This document shows, piece after piece, positions 14,956-21,325 of a stretch of DNA of 23,319 nucleotides. How positions within the stretch are numbered: position 1 is the first letter of the stretch; each line of letters begins with the position of its first letter. The position numbers and the translations under genes were made by a program. The notes beneath the pieces were generated by a model. It saw nothing but the letters and a program-made list of their open reading frames with translations, did not search any database and had not been told where the DNA came from. Location: NCBI GenBank assembly GCA_050045915.1, contig JBNGCR010000075.1:1-23319 (forward strand), read 5' to 3'. The stretch is from Limnospira sp050045915 (GTDB lineage: Bacteria > Cyanobacteriota > Cyanobacteriia > Cyanobacteriales > Microcoleaceae).

Positions 14956-15041
14956 GGGAGTCGGGAGTCGGTATTAGGGAGTCGGGAGTGGAGTTTTCCC
15001 CATTCCCCCTTACCCCGCCTCTTGCCTATTGCCTATTGCCT
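14956..15041. repeat. Heptanucleotide tandem repeats (STRR-like)
   Basis: Positions 14956-14987 contain GGGAGTC-type heptads (GGGAGTCGGGAGTCGG, then AGGGAGTCGGGAG), nearly identical to 1560-1590. Positions 15022-15041 contain TTGCCTA repeated (TTGCCTATTGCCTATTGCC). Both are like the short tandemly repeated repetitive sequences known from filamentous cyanobacteria. They lie between the YkgJ-type gene and the convergent GNAT gene. Confidence 0.7.
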
Positions 15042-15046
15042 CTATT

Positions 15047-15550
15047 CTAATCTTTCCAATCGGCTAAATATTCATCCTCCAACATCGATAAAATATAATA
15101 GGACTCAAACTGTCCTCGCGATCGATAACAATCCCTCAACAACCCCTCGACGACAAAGCCTTCTGACTCATACAGCCACTTTGCTCGGGTATTGTAATCT
15201 TTCACATCTAACCAGAGGCGGTGAGCTTTCAGCGTTTCAAAGACTAAATGTTTCGCCAGCCGCAGCGTTTCTCGCCCGTACCCCTTCCCCTTTTCTGTCA
15301 TGACAATTCGTTTCAAACAAATGCTTTTATGGGGGCTTTTCACATCTTCTAAAATTAAATAACCGACGGGTTGGCTGGTTTCAATATTCTCCACAATAAA
15401 ATGTTTCCGATCGCCGTCGGAAAAAGCGGCTTCGTGTTCCTCCCGACTCCACTGGGAAACAAAAGGACAATTATCGGGGTGATTTTCAGCCCCGATGACA
15501 AATTCTAAATCCTCAATTTTGCTCTCTCGCAAACGAATGTTAAGACTCAC
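15047..15550 (-). CDS. GNAT family N-acetyltransferase (RimJ/RimL type)
   Basis: A 167-residue single-domain GNAT protein, the usual size. It begins with the RLRESKIEDLEFV strand-helix, has the acceptor-side EDVKSPHKSICLKRIVM strand (68-84), the acetyl-CoA pyrophosphate-binding loop EKGKGYGRETL (86-96), and motif B DVKDYNTRAKWLYESEGF (115-132), where the Asn-Ala/Tyr elements resemble RimJ/RimL enzymes acting on protein N-termini or small amines. The substrate is not determinable. The likely start is GTG at 15550. On the coding strand GGGGG lies close upstream, supplied by a palindromic repeat whose edge is only a base or so before the start codon. The C-terminal end is convergent with the YkgJ-type gene, with heptad repeats between. 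Confidence 0.85.
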   Translation of the reverse strand: MSLNIRLRESKIEDLEFVIGAENHPDNCPFVSQWSREEHEAAFSDGDRKHFIVENIETSQPVGYLILEDVKSPHKSICLKRIVMTEKGKGYGRETLRLAKHLVFETLKAHRLWLDVKDYNTRAKWLYESEGFVVEGLLRDCYRSRGQFESYYILSMLEDEYLADWKD

Positions 15551-15551
15551 T

Positions 15552-15630
15552 TTCGCCCCCCTAGCCCCCTAATTCTGGGGGGAACTCCGTTGTTGGTTTC
15601 GCCCCCCTAGCCCCCCAATTCTGGGGGGAA
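15552..15630. repeat. Two tandem copies of a CCCCCC-TAG-CCCCCCAATTCTGGGGGG palindromic repeat
   Basis: TTTCGCCCCCCTAGCCCC (15552 on) runs into AATTCTGGGGGGAA; the same unit recurs at 15598-15630 after about 46 bp. CCCCCCAATTCTGGGGGG (15611-15628) is a near-perfect palindrome. Another copy in opposite orientation lies at 21285-21313, and a partial one at 1789-1801. The first copy abuts the GTG start of the GNAT gene on the minus strand. Confidence 0.75.
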
Positions 15631-15685
15631 GTTTCGGGTGGGTTTCGTCGCCGATCAGTTGGGTCAAAGATTTCTCAAAAATTTG

Positions 15686-15714
15686 TTAAAATTTAAGACG
15701 GTAATTTGTATAAT
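15686..15714 (+). promoter_or_regulatory. Sigma70-type promoter, near-leaderless
   Basis: A perfect -10 hexamer TATAAT (15709-15714) sits 17 bp after a weak -35 TTAAAA (15686-15691) in an AT-rich stretch. A start 6-8 nt after the -10 would fall at about 15720-15722, directly at the ATG at 15723, giving an almost leaderless mRNA. Confidence 0.5.
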
Positions 15715-15722
15715 ATTTTATC

Positions 15723-15941
15723 ATGACGCTCTCCAAAACCGAAGCCAAACAACTCCTCGAACGCCTCATTTTTATCGAGGATCGTCCCGGGGATTGGGTT
15801 CAGGACGTGTGGGGCATGAGTCCCACATTGGGGGAAACCGCTGCCCGCCTGGTGGATGGATTTGAAGCCTTGATCGAATGCTGTTCCGAAGAAAAATTGG
15901 AGAATTTATTGCAATCTATCTACAGCGATCGCCTGGAATAA
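15723..15941 (+). CDS. Small hypothetical protein (72 aa)
   Basis: A 72-residue acidic, mostly helical soluble protein with no recognised family. It contains LSKTEAKQLLERLIF, a Trp-containing turn GDWVQDVWGMSPTLGE (~23-38), and a helix-rich C-terminal half with two adjacent cysteines (ECCSEEKLENLLQSIY). No membrane segment or catalytic motif. The ATG is preceded by a perfect TATAAT only 8 nt upstream, so the transcript would have almost no leader and no SD. That a promoter sits so precisely at the start supports it as a real gene. It ends 28 bp from the convergent chorismate lyase gene. Confidence 0.7.
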   Translation: MTLSKTEAKQLLERLIFIEDRPGDWVQDVWGMSPTLGETAARLVDGFEALIECCSEEKLENLLQSIYSDRLE

Positions 15942-15969
15942 TTGGAGTGTAAAACTCGCACAATTGGGG

Positions 15970-16587
15970 CTAATTATCCGGCATTTGGGTCGGCCCCAAA
16001 TATCGGGTCAGGTAGGGAGAAAATACCTCGTAAATCAGCGTCAGGGGTGAGCCGTGATGCCAAAAAAGATAGTGTCGTCCCCAAAAGGGTCCAGGCTGTC
16101 CGAACGCCAATTCCAAAGCTTTGGAATCGCCGTAGTAAAGGCCCTGGACGTCCCGATATAACTCAGTTCTGAGGCGGGCTAAACTCGCCCAAATGGGAAG
16201 CGATCGATTTTGCAGGTACTCGTCAACGTGGCTGTTTTCCCACCAGGACGTCGCGTAAGCCAAACGCTGTCCGCCGGCCGTCCGCAACCATACCTGACGC
16301 CGCAGCCGAGGCCCCGGAACCGCCTGAATCAAAGCCGGGGCGCCGTCCGTATTCATCCCGACGGGGGACATATCGATCACGTCAACTTCCGTCGGTTCCC
16401 GAGTCAACAACTGTAGGTGGCGGGTGGGCGAACCGTCGCCGAGTAGCAGGATTTGCCAGGTCGGGGACAGTTGGCCGTGGGGGAGTCCCTGTCGCACGAC
16501 GTCCTCGTCGCCTTGCCAACGACACCGAAGACGATGCCAGCCCAACGGCTGTTTGATGGGATTGGTGGAGCTTAAACTGGCAGTCAA
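15970..16587 (-). CDS. Chorismate lyase (DUF98-type chorismate pyruvate-lyase)
   Basis: A 205-residue protein of the cyanobacterial chorismate-lyase family (Pfam PF01947, formerly DUF98; Synechocystis Sll1797 is the studied member). It converts chorismate to 4-hydroxybenzoate and pyruvate, the first committed step of plastoquinone synthesis in cyanobacteria. Visible family features are TWQILLLGDGSPTRHLQLLT (~43-62), RQVWLRTAGGQRLAYATSWW (~97-116), LRTELYRDVQGLYYGDS (~138-154) and GPFWGRHYLFWHHGSPLTL (~165-183), followed by IYEVFSP. Length is normal. No ATG precedes the conserved region: an in-frame stop lies at 16594-16596, so translation probably starts at TTG 16587, and the exact start is uncertain. 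The gene is divergent from the ribbon-helix-helix gene and convergent with the 72-aa gene. Confidence 0.88.
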   Translation of the reverse strand: MTASLSSTNPIKQPLGWHRLRCRWQGDEDVVRQGLPHGQLSPTWQILLLGDGSPTRHLQLLTREPTEVDVIDMSPVGMNTDGAPALIQAVPGPRLRRQVWLRTAGGQRLAYATSWWENSHVDEYLQNRSLPIWASLARLRTELYRDVQGLYYGDSKALELAFGQPGPFWGRHYLFWHHGSPLTLIYEVFSPYLTRYLGPTQMPDN

Positions 16588-16656
16588 TGGTCTTTACAAT
16601 TCTTAACCTCGGTTCTTATCATAGCGCTTCTCGGGGATTCGGGCATCAACCGCGAC

Positions 16657-16662
16657 TATAAT
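16657..16662 (+). promoter_or_regulatory. Candidate -10 element upstream of the RHH gene
   Basis: A perfect TATAAT hexamer lies 27 bp before the ATG at 16690, placing a start near 16669. No good -35 is seen at the proper distance, so it may need an activator or be fortuitous. It lies in the divergent region shared with chorismate lyase. Confidence 0.35.
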
Positions 16663-16689
16663 TAGTTGACGTTGCGATCGCCGATTTTT

Positions 16690-17091
16690 ATGTCCGACTT
16701 CCCAGACGAAAGAACCGTTAACATCGCCATTCCCCAGGAATGGGCGCATCGGCTGCAGGAACGTTCCCGACAAACCGGATGTCCAATTTCCGAACTGCTG
16801 CGGGAGGCCGTCGGACAATATTTGGCGACCGACATTCCCACCTCCTCCCCTTCCCCGGTCGAATTGGAACTCCTCAAACGGGAAGTTTCCGAGCTGCGAC
16901 GACAATTATTTGTATTGGAAAAAACGGTACCGGCTTTTAAATTGCTGGAATCCCGAGTCGCCATGCTAGAACGTCGCGTCGGTTGGGGAAGGGTGACGCC
17001 GGGATCATCAACTGCCCCGGCGGTCGATGATGACGATGAAGAAATTGACGACGAACCCGACGAAATTTTGACCGATTTTTTGCCGGATTAA
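16690..17091 (+). CDS. Ribbon-helix-helix-like protein with coiled coil and acidic tail
   Basis: A 133-residue protein. Residues ~8-46 (RTVNIAIPQEWAHRLQERSR, then TGCPISELLREAVGQYL) fit a MetJ/Arc/CopG-type ribbon-helix-helix: one beta strand, a helix, a turn at TGCP, and a second helix. After a Pro/Ser linker comes a coiled coil (~56-95, LELLKREVSELRRQLFVLEK). The protein ends in a very acidic tail (DDDDEEIDDEPDEI). RHH proteins bind DNA as dimers, but the acidic tail and coiled coil are unusual for a simple antitoxin, and no toxin gene is adjacent. It could be a local transcription factor or a nucleoid or cell-organisation protein. ATG 16690 is preferred over TTG 16666, which overlaps the likely transcription start. 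Confidence 0.72.
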   Translation: MSDFPDERTVNIAIPQEWAHRLQERSRQTGCPISELLREAVGQYLATDIPTSSPSPVELELLKREVSELRRQLFVLEKTVPAFKLLESRVAMLERRVGWGRVTPGSSTAPAVDDDDEEIDDEPDEILTDFLPD

Positions 17092-17235
17092 AAAGTTAAT
17101 TGATCATTGATAATTGACCATTATTTTTGATTTCCGATTTCTCGAAATCCTACCCCACACCCGATTGAACTGAGGGTTGCGATCGCCCGGATATCCTTTA
17201 AAATCGAACCGTAATGTTTCTGGGATCTAAGATTT

Positions 17236-18279
17236 ATGGTATCGTCCCCGCAGCCCTCTGCCCCTCTGGCACACTCTGCATTACACGATCGCAAAGCGGT
17301 TTTAGAAGATCGGCATCAATGGTTACTCAAACAAATTAAGCGCAAGCGGACGGAACTCAATAATTTTGTCGAACAGATGCGATCGGTGGCGACGGAAATT
17401 TTCGGTCGCAGCGCCCCCGCCGTGCAGAAAATGGCGGAAATCGACCGCGAAATTCACGGTTATTTTAAAGAAATTTTAACGACGCGAAAATTGGGGAAAC
17501 AAACCCGCAAAGATATCCGGTCTATTTATCGGAATCTCCAGGAAGCCGGGTTGATCAGTTACCGACTCGACGACGAAGAGGATGAGATGTCCCTCGACGA
17601 CTTATTTTCGACGCCGGACGGAGAAGAACGCGATCGCGAATTTGGTTCAAATCGGCCCCCATTTGACGAATTTTGGGAAGGGGAAGAATCGTCGCGTCAG
17701 GACAGTGAAAATAACGCCGAAGACTCCCGCAAAATCCGCCAAACCTTTCTCCGACTCGCCGAAATTTTTCACCCCGATTTGGTGAGGGATGACGATACCC
17801 GGATGAACCATACCGAAATTATGAAAGAAATCAATCGCGCCTACAAAGAAGGCGATCTGGCGCGACTGTTAGAAATTGAGAAACAGCACCAGGCGGGAGA
17901 AACCATCGAGGGCAGTGGGGAGGGTTTGACGCGACAGTGCCAGATTCTCGAACAGCAAAATGAATTACTGGCTACCCAATACGAGAATTTAAAACGGGAA
18001 CTGCGACAGGTGAAACGAACCCCGGAAGGGGCGATGGTGTCCGACTACAGAAAAGCGAAAAAACACGGATTCGACCTGGTGTCCACTCTGTTGAAACAGG
18101 TCGATGCTTCGGTAAAAGTCGCCGAAGAAGTGCGGGACTTTGTGCGAGACTTTCATCAGCAGAAAATGACGATAAAAGACTTTTTAAAAGGGCCGGAAGT
18201 TTTGCGAAGAAAAAGTATGGATATGATGGAAAAATTGTTGGAAGAATTGTTGGAAGAAATCATTATTGACATTCGATAA
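17236..18279 (+). CDS. J-like-domain protein with flanking coiled coils
   Basis: A 347-residue soluble protein. The N-terminal part (~18-110) is helical and basic. An acidic Asp/Glu/Ser-rich linker (~111-165) leads to a J-like domain (~164-216): KIRQTFLRLAEIFHPDLVRDD carries the HPD tripeptide at 179-181, followed by MNHTEIMKEINRAYKEGDLARLLEI. This is the pattern by which J-domains stimulate Hsp70/DnaK ATPase. The domain sits in the middle, not at the N-terminus, and there are no zinc-finger or G/F regions, so it is a class C (DnaJ-like) co-chaperone at most. A long coiled coil (~230-260) and a helical C-terminus (~275-347) follow. The ATG lies at 17236 without a strong SD. It is convergent with the ketopantoate reductase-like gene; the stops are only 5 bp apart. 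Confidence 0.78.
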   Translation: MVSSPQPSAPLAHSALHDRKAVLEDRHQWLLKQIKRKRTELNNFVEQMRSVATEIFGRSAPAVQKMAEIDREIHGYFKEILTTRKLGKQTRKDIRSIYRNLQEAGLISYRLDDEEDEMSLDDLFSTPDGEERDREFGSNRPPFDEFWEGEESSRQDSENNAEDSRKIRQTFLRLAEIFHPDLVRDDDTRMNHTEIMKEINRAYKEGDLARLLEIEKQHQAGETIEGSGEGLTRQCQILEQQNELLATQYENLKRELRQVKRTPEGAMVSDYRKAKKHGFDLVSTLLKQVDASVKVAEEVRDFVRDFHQQKMTIKDFLKGPEVLRRKSMDMMEKLLEELLEEIIIDIR

Positions 18280-18284
18280 AGCGG

Positions 18285-19247
18285 TCAATTTTGAGCGTTT
18301 CTGGTATCCAAAAATTTTAACTGTTGGTATAACATTTTGATGCGCGTCAGTTCGACCCCGCCGAGTTTTGCCATCTCCAGCGGGTTGCCCAAAATGGCCT
18401 CGACTTCTAGGGGGCGTTTTTCATCGAAATCGATTTTCATACTGGTGCGGTAGGGGGTCATTTTTTCCGTGTGGGACAGCATCCGTTCGATGACTTCTGG
18501 GGGGAGGGTGCGATCGCACGCTTTTGCCCCCCGGAGGACTTCCCCCATGATTTCTTCGACTAAAATCCGGATATGGCGATCGCCCATCATCTCGTCCGTC
18601 CGCGCATTTAAAACGACGGACAATCCATTGTAAGGGATATTCCAAACCAACTTTTCCCACCGGATCGAAAGCAAATCGTCCCGCAATTCGACTGGAATTC
18701 CGGCTTGTTGAAAATCGTCGCCAACTGGTCGCAACCTGTCCGTTATGCCGCCGGGTTTGTAGCCGTCGATATATTCGGCGAGTTTGACTGTCCCGTAGTC
18801 GAGATGGCGGATATAGCCCGGTTTAATTTTGTTGGAACAAATCACGCAAATTCCGCCCAGAACGCGATCGCTGCCAACAATTTCGGCGATTTGGGGTTCG
18901 ATACCCAATCCATTTTGCAGCACCAACACCGCACCCTGGGGTTTCAAAACCTGCGGTAAAATTTGGGGGAGTAAATGATTGTGGGTGGTTTTTAGGGCGA
19001 CGATCGCCACGTCGCAGGGGGGCATTTTTTCGGGGGTATTATAGGCCTTGACTTCGGGAAGGTGAAAGTTTCCCCAGGGGGATTCGATTTCCAAGCCGTG
19101 CCGACAGACGCGATCGTAATCCCCCCGCATCAGAAAATGCAGGTCGCACCCAGATCGCTGCAATTTCGCGCCATAGAAACCGCCGATCGCACCAGTCCCG
19201 ATGATGGCGTAGCTGCGCCGCCGGTCTAAATTTGAAGAGAAATCCAT
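18285..19247 (-). CDS. Putative 2-dehydropantoate 2-reductase (ApbA/PanE family)
   Basis: A 320-residue NADPH-dependent reductase of the ketopantoate reductase family, whose known role is to reduce 2-dehydropantoate to pantoate in coenzyme A synthesis. The Rossmann motif IIGTGAIGGFYGAKL lies near residues 16-30, with HFLMRGDYDRV and the ALKTTHNH segment of the NADP-binding domain. The C-terminal helical domain has IRWEKLVWNIPYNGLSVVLNA, containing the family's catalytic Lys and Asn, and a further Glu-rich helix. Cyanobacteria often have several paralogues, so the true substrate may be another 2-keto acid. ATG 19247 is chosen: 22 upstream codons overlap the preceding gene. It starts 14 bp after the stop of the thioesterase-hemopexin gene, which implies one operon. 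Confidence 0.85.
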   Translation of the reverse strand: MDFSSNLDRRRSYAIIGTGAIGGFYGAKLQRSGCDLHFLMRGDYDRVCRHGLEIESPWGNFHLPEVKAYNTPEKMPPCDVAIVALKTTHNHLLPQILPQVLKPQGAVLVLQNGLGIEPQIAEIVGSDRVLGGICVICSNKIKPGYIRHLDYGTVKLAEYIDGYKPGGITDRLRPVGDDFQQAGIPVELRDDLLSIRWEKLVWNIPYNGLSVVLNARTDEMMGDRHIRILVEEIMGEVLRGAKACDRTLPPEVIERMLSHTEKMTPYRTSMKIDFDEKRPLEVEAILGNPLEMAKLGGVELTRIKMLYQQLKFLDTRNAQN

Positions 19248-19261
19248 ATCAATTAATCGCC

Positions 19262-20293
19262 CTACCAACCTGACCAGGAACTCACCGTTTGTGGCTGTTC
19301 CGATTCCGTACAATTTCGATTCATATTATAGCAAATATATTCGTCCCCTTTGAAAAAGTAAACTCGGCCATCCCTCCAGGGAAAGGCGACCTCAATTCCC
19401 GAGGCAAATTGGGGGGGCAAACCGGGCCAGGTTTCGCCGTTAATTTTTTGAGGATAACCGAGATCTGTCAACCCCTTCGCCAAGTCATGGCGGATGTATT
19501 CATCACCTTTAAAAATATAAATTTTATTATCCCATCGAAACGCCGTGTCGATGCCCTCGTAAAAGTGTGGGGGCCACCCCAGCCAGTTGCCGCTGTCGAG
19601 GGTTTGCGGATAGCCCGGATCGACGCGATCGCTTTCCAGATCGTAGCGAATATATTCGTTTCCTTTAAAAAAGAAGGCTTTCCCACTACTGAGGACAACC
19701 GCCGCCGTAACTCTTTCCCGAAAGTGAGGGGGAAAAGTTTTCCATTTTCCCAGGTTAATTTTTTGGGGATAGCCGCGATCGATGCGAGCGATGTTGACAT
19801 CATAACTCAAATATTCATTGCCTCGGAAGAAATAGGCTTTCCCATTATTCCAGATGGCGACGGCATCGAGATTTCTGAGTAAATCCTCGACCCGTTCTTC
19901 CGCCAGCCAGCGATTAATTTCCTCGGGAAAAGGTTGTCGCTGGCGGCTGGATGGATGGATCGAAACGTGTTTTGTCAGTCCGAGGGCGACCCCCGATCCG
20001 GGCGAGTCGGCAAAGCCAATTTTGTAATCGATTTCAAAGGTATCTTGGCTAATTTGGCGGGGCAATAGATAAATATTCAGGCGATCGCCACAAAAAATTG
20101 GCTGGCGATAATCGATCTCTGCGCGGACGATGGGAATGGCAAAGTTGGGGTTTGTAAAAAACGTTCTCAGGTCGATTTCAGCCCGCATCAAAGAGGCTTC
20201 ATAGGCTTCGTGACACATCGCCATCACGTTGGCAAAATAGACGACTCCGGCGGCATCCGTTTCTTGAAAATGAACAGTTCTAGAGTATAACAC
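19262..20293 (-). CDS. Hot-dog acyl-CoA thioesterase (DHNA-CoA thioesterase-like) fused to four hemopexin-like repeats
   Basis: A 343-residue fusion. Residues ~1-135 are a 4HBT hot-dog thioesterase closely resembling cyanobacterial 1,4-dihydroxy-2-naphthoyl-CoA thioesterase (Synechocystis Slr0204, phylloquinone pathway). They carry the active-site motif TDAAGVVYFANV (12-23, catalytic Asp13), CHEAYEASL (27-35) and AEIDYRQPIFCGD (58-70). The stand-alone enzyme is about this long. Residues 142-343 are four hemopexin-type repeats starting near 142, 195, 248 and 299, each of ~51-53 residues, with the pattern AxxW..GK.YFFKG.EY..YD....…GYPQ.I….W..PP.F. Blade 4 is shorter and ends without the final P..F. 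There is no signal peptide, so the propeller should be cytosolic, whereas hemopexin domains are mostly extracellular. Start is GTG 20293 with no SD. It is the first gene of a probable operon with the downstream reductase. Confidence 0.87.
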   Translation of the reverse strand: MLYSRTVHFQETDAAGVVYFANVMAMCHEAYEASLMRAEIDLRTFFTNPNFAIPIVRAEIDYRQPIFCGDRLNIYLLPRQISQDTFEIDYKIGFADSPGSGVALGLTKHVSIHPSSRQRQPFPEEINRWLAEERVEDLLRNLDAVAIWNNGKAYFFRGNEYLSYDVNIARIDRGYPQKINLGKWKTFPPHFRERVTAAVVLSSGKAFFFKGNEYIRYDLESDRVDPGYPQTLDSGNWLGWPPHFYEGIDTAFRWDNKIYIFKGDEYIRHDLAKGLTDLGYPQKINGETWPGLPPQFASGIEVAFPWRDGRVYFFKGDEYICYNMNRNCTESEQPQTVSSWSGW

Positions 20294-20482
20294 AGTTGGG
20301 TTGATGGGTGGCTAAATTAAAGTGATGATATCTCCAAAGATTATATCCCGAAATTTTGAACGGATTGGCAATCGGGCGGGGAATCGGAAATCGGAGTGGG
20401 CGGCAGTCCGATCCGGTTCAAAATTGATCAAACGGTCGATCGCCCAGACTCCCAATTCCCGGCCCCAACTCAATACAATCCT

Positions 20483-20511
20483 AAAAAACCCCTGAATTTT
20501 CGGCTGGGGTA
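20483..20511 (-). terminator. Probable terminator of the TerB gene
   Basis: On the minus strand ACCCC…GGGGT (loop ~13 nt) is followed by TTTTTT (plus-strand 20483-20488). It lies 11 bp past the TerB gene stop. The stem is short (5 bp). Confidence 0.5.
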
Positions 20512-20521
20512 TGGTTTCGGA

Positions 20522-20953
20522 TCAGCCCCGATTTTTGATGACCATAACATCGATAATTTGGGTGGCGATATCCTCCGAGATGTCGAGGGAACTGTAAAGG
20601 TCGTTGAGAAGGTTTTCTTCCTCTTCGGCGATTTCGCCGTCGGCGAGGGTGATGTCGGTGGCGATCGCAAAAGCCGTTTCTCGCAAATCTTTGGGAATGC
20701 CTTGGATCGCGGCTTGTAACAGGTTTTCATAGCCGTTGGTTTTGACTTCCGTCAGCAGGCGATCGAGCAGTTCTCGCTTTTGCTCCCCGGAGTATTCCCC
20801 GAAAAGCTGCATTCGCGACAGGGTGGCGGTAATGGCCTGAGACTCGCTCCCGGTAATGTAACCGTCTGCCGCCACTGCGATGAGGGCGATCGCGGCGAAG
20901 GCTTCGGGGGCAGACAGTTGCATCATACCGCTGCGATCGGTGGATTCGGACAT
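20522..20953 (-). CDS. TerB family (tellurite-resistance-like) protein
   Basis: A 143-residue helical protein of the TerB fold. It has the two characteristic, pseudo-symmetric acidic loops of the family: IALIAVAADGYITGSESQAI (~22-41) and AIATDITLADGEIAEEEENLL (~95-115). The DGxI..(S/E)E pattern is the metal-binding type in TerB. In other bacteria TerB works with TerC/TerD in stress and metal responses; stand-alone TerB proteins are common in cyanobacteria and their function is unclear. No other ter gene is in the window. An SD AAGGAG lies 10 nt before the ATG, slightly far. A TTGACA box inside a small inverted repeat lies ~57 bp upstream. Confidence 0.88.
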   Translation of the reverse strand: MSESTDRSGMMQLSAPEAFAAIALIAVAADGYITGSESQAITATLSRMQLFGEYSGEQKRELLDRLLTEVKTNGYENLLQAAIQGIPKDLRETAFAIATDITLADGEIAEEEENLLNDLYSSLDISEDIATQIIDVMVIKNRG

Positions 20954-21068
20954 AACTTAATGGCTCCTTGTGTTGGAGTATTTTCGATCACGACAATGAT
21001 GACACCGGATGTCAATTTTTTCCAATGCCTCACCGAATCCCCTAAATCCCCCTTCGATCCCCCCCCCG

Positions 21069-21271
21069 CCCCCCTTAATAAGGGTCCGGCCGTTTCATTC
21101 TCGGTTCAAAATTGTCGAGGGTGAGGAGGAAAACCGGTGATGGGGGCGAGGAGTGAGGTATTTTTCCGGTTAAAAATACCTTTTGATTCCGAAAAATCTC
21201 CCTCTTCTCCCGGTCGCTCCCTCTGCCATTTTTTGGGGGAAAATGAAACGGCCGGGCCTTAATAAGGGGGG
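21069..21271. repeat. Palindromic element with ~30-bp inverted repeat arms
   Basis: CCCCCCTTAATAAGGGTCCG (21069 on, arm to 21099 ending GTTTCATT) is matched by the reverse complement of 21242-21271 (AATGAAACGGCCGGGCCTT… then GGGGGG) with only a few differences. The enclosed ~140 bp are non-coding and G/A-rich on one side. It looks like a MITE-like or large hairpin repeat. Confidence 0.65.
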
Positions 21272-21284
21272 AGCAAGAGGCCGG

Positions 21285-21313
21285 TTCCCCCCAGAATTGG
21301 GGGGCTGGGGGGC
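21285..21313. repeat. CCCCCC-AATTCTGGGGGG palindromic repeat, third full copy
   Basis: TTCCCCCCAGAATTGGGGGG followed by CTGGGGGGCC is the reverse complement of the unit at 15598-15630. It lies just past the end of the DUF815 ATPase gene. Confidence 0.7.
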
Positions 21314-21325
21314 CAGAAATTGCCG

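Larger units (their letters stand above)
20954..21325. other. Repeat-filled spacer between TerB and DUF815 genes
   Basis: No gene supported. Nearest TerB is a TTGACA on the minus strand (21010-21015), overlapping the inverted repeat TGACACCGGATGTCA (21000-21014), a possible -35 and operator. Then come poly-C/G tracts, a long inverted repeat (21069-21099 with 21242-21271), and a CCCCCCAGAATTGGGGGG palindrome (21288-21305) that ends 20 bp from the DUF815 stop codon. Confidence 0.55.

Noticed and set aside
14956..15041. Possible CRISPR array
   Set aside because: Repeats are 7-nt tandem units without unique spacers of constant length, and no cas genes are present.
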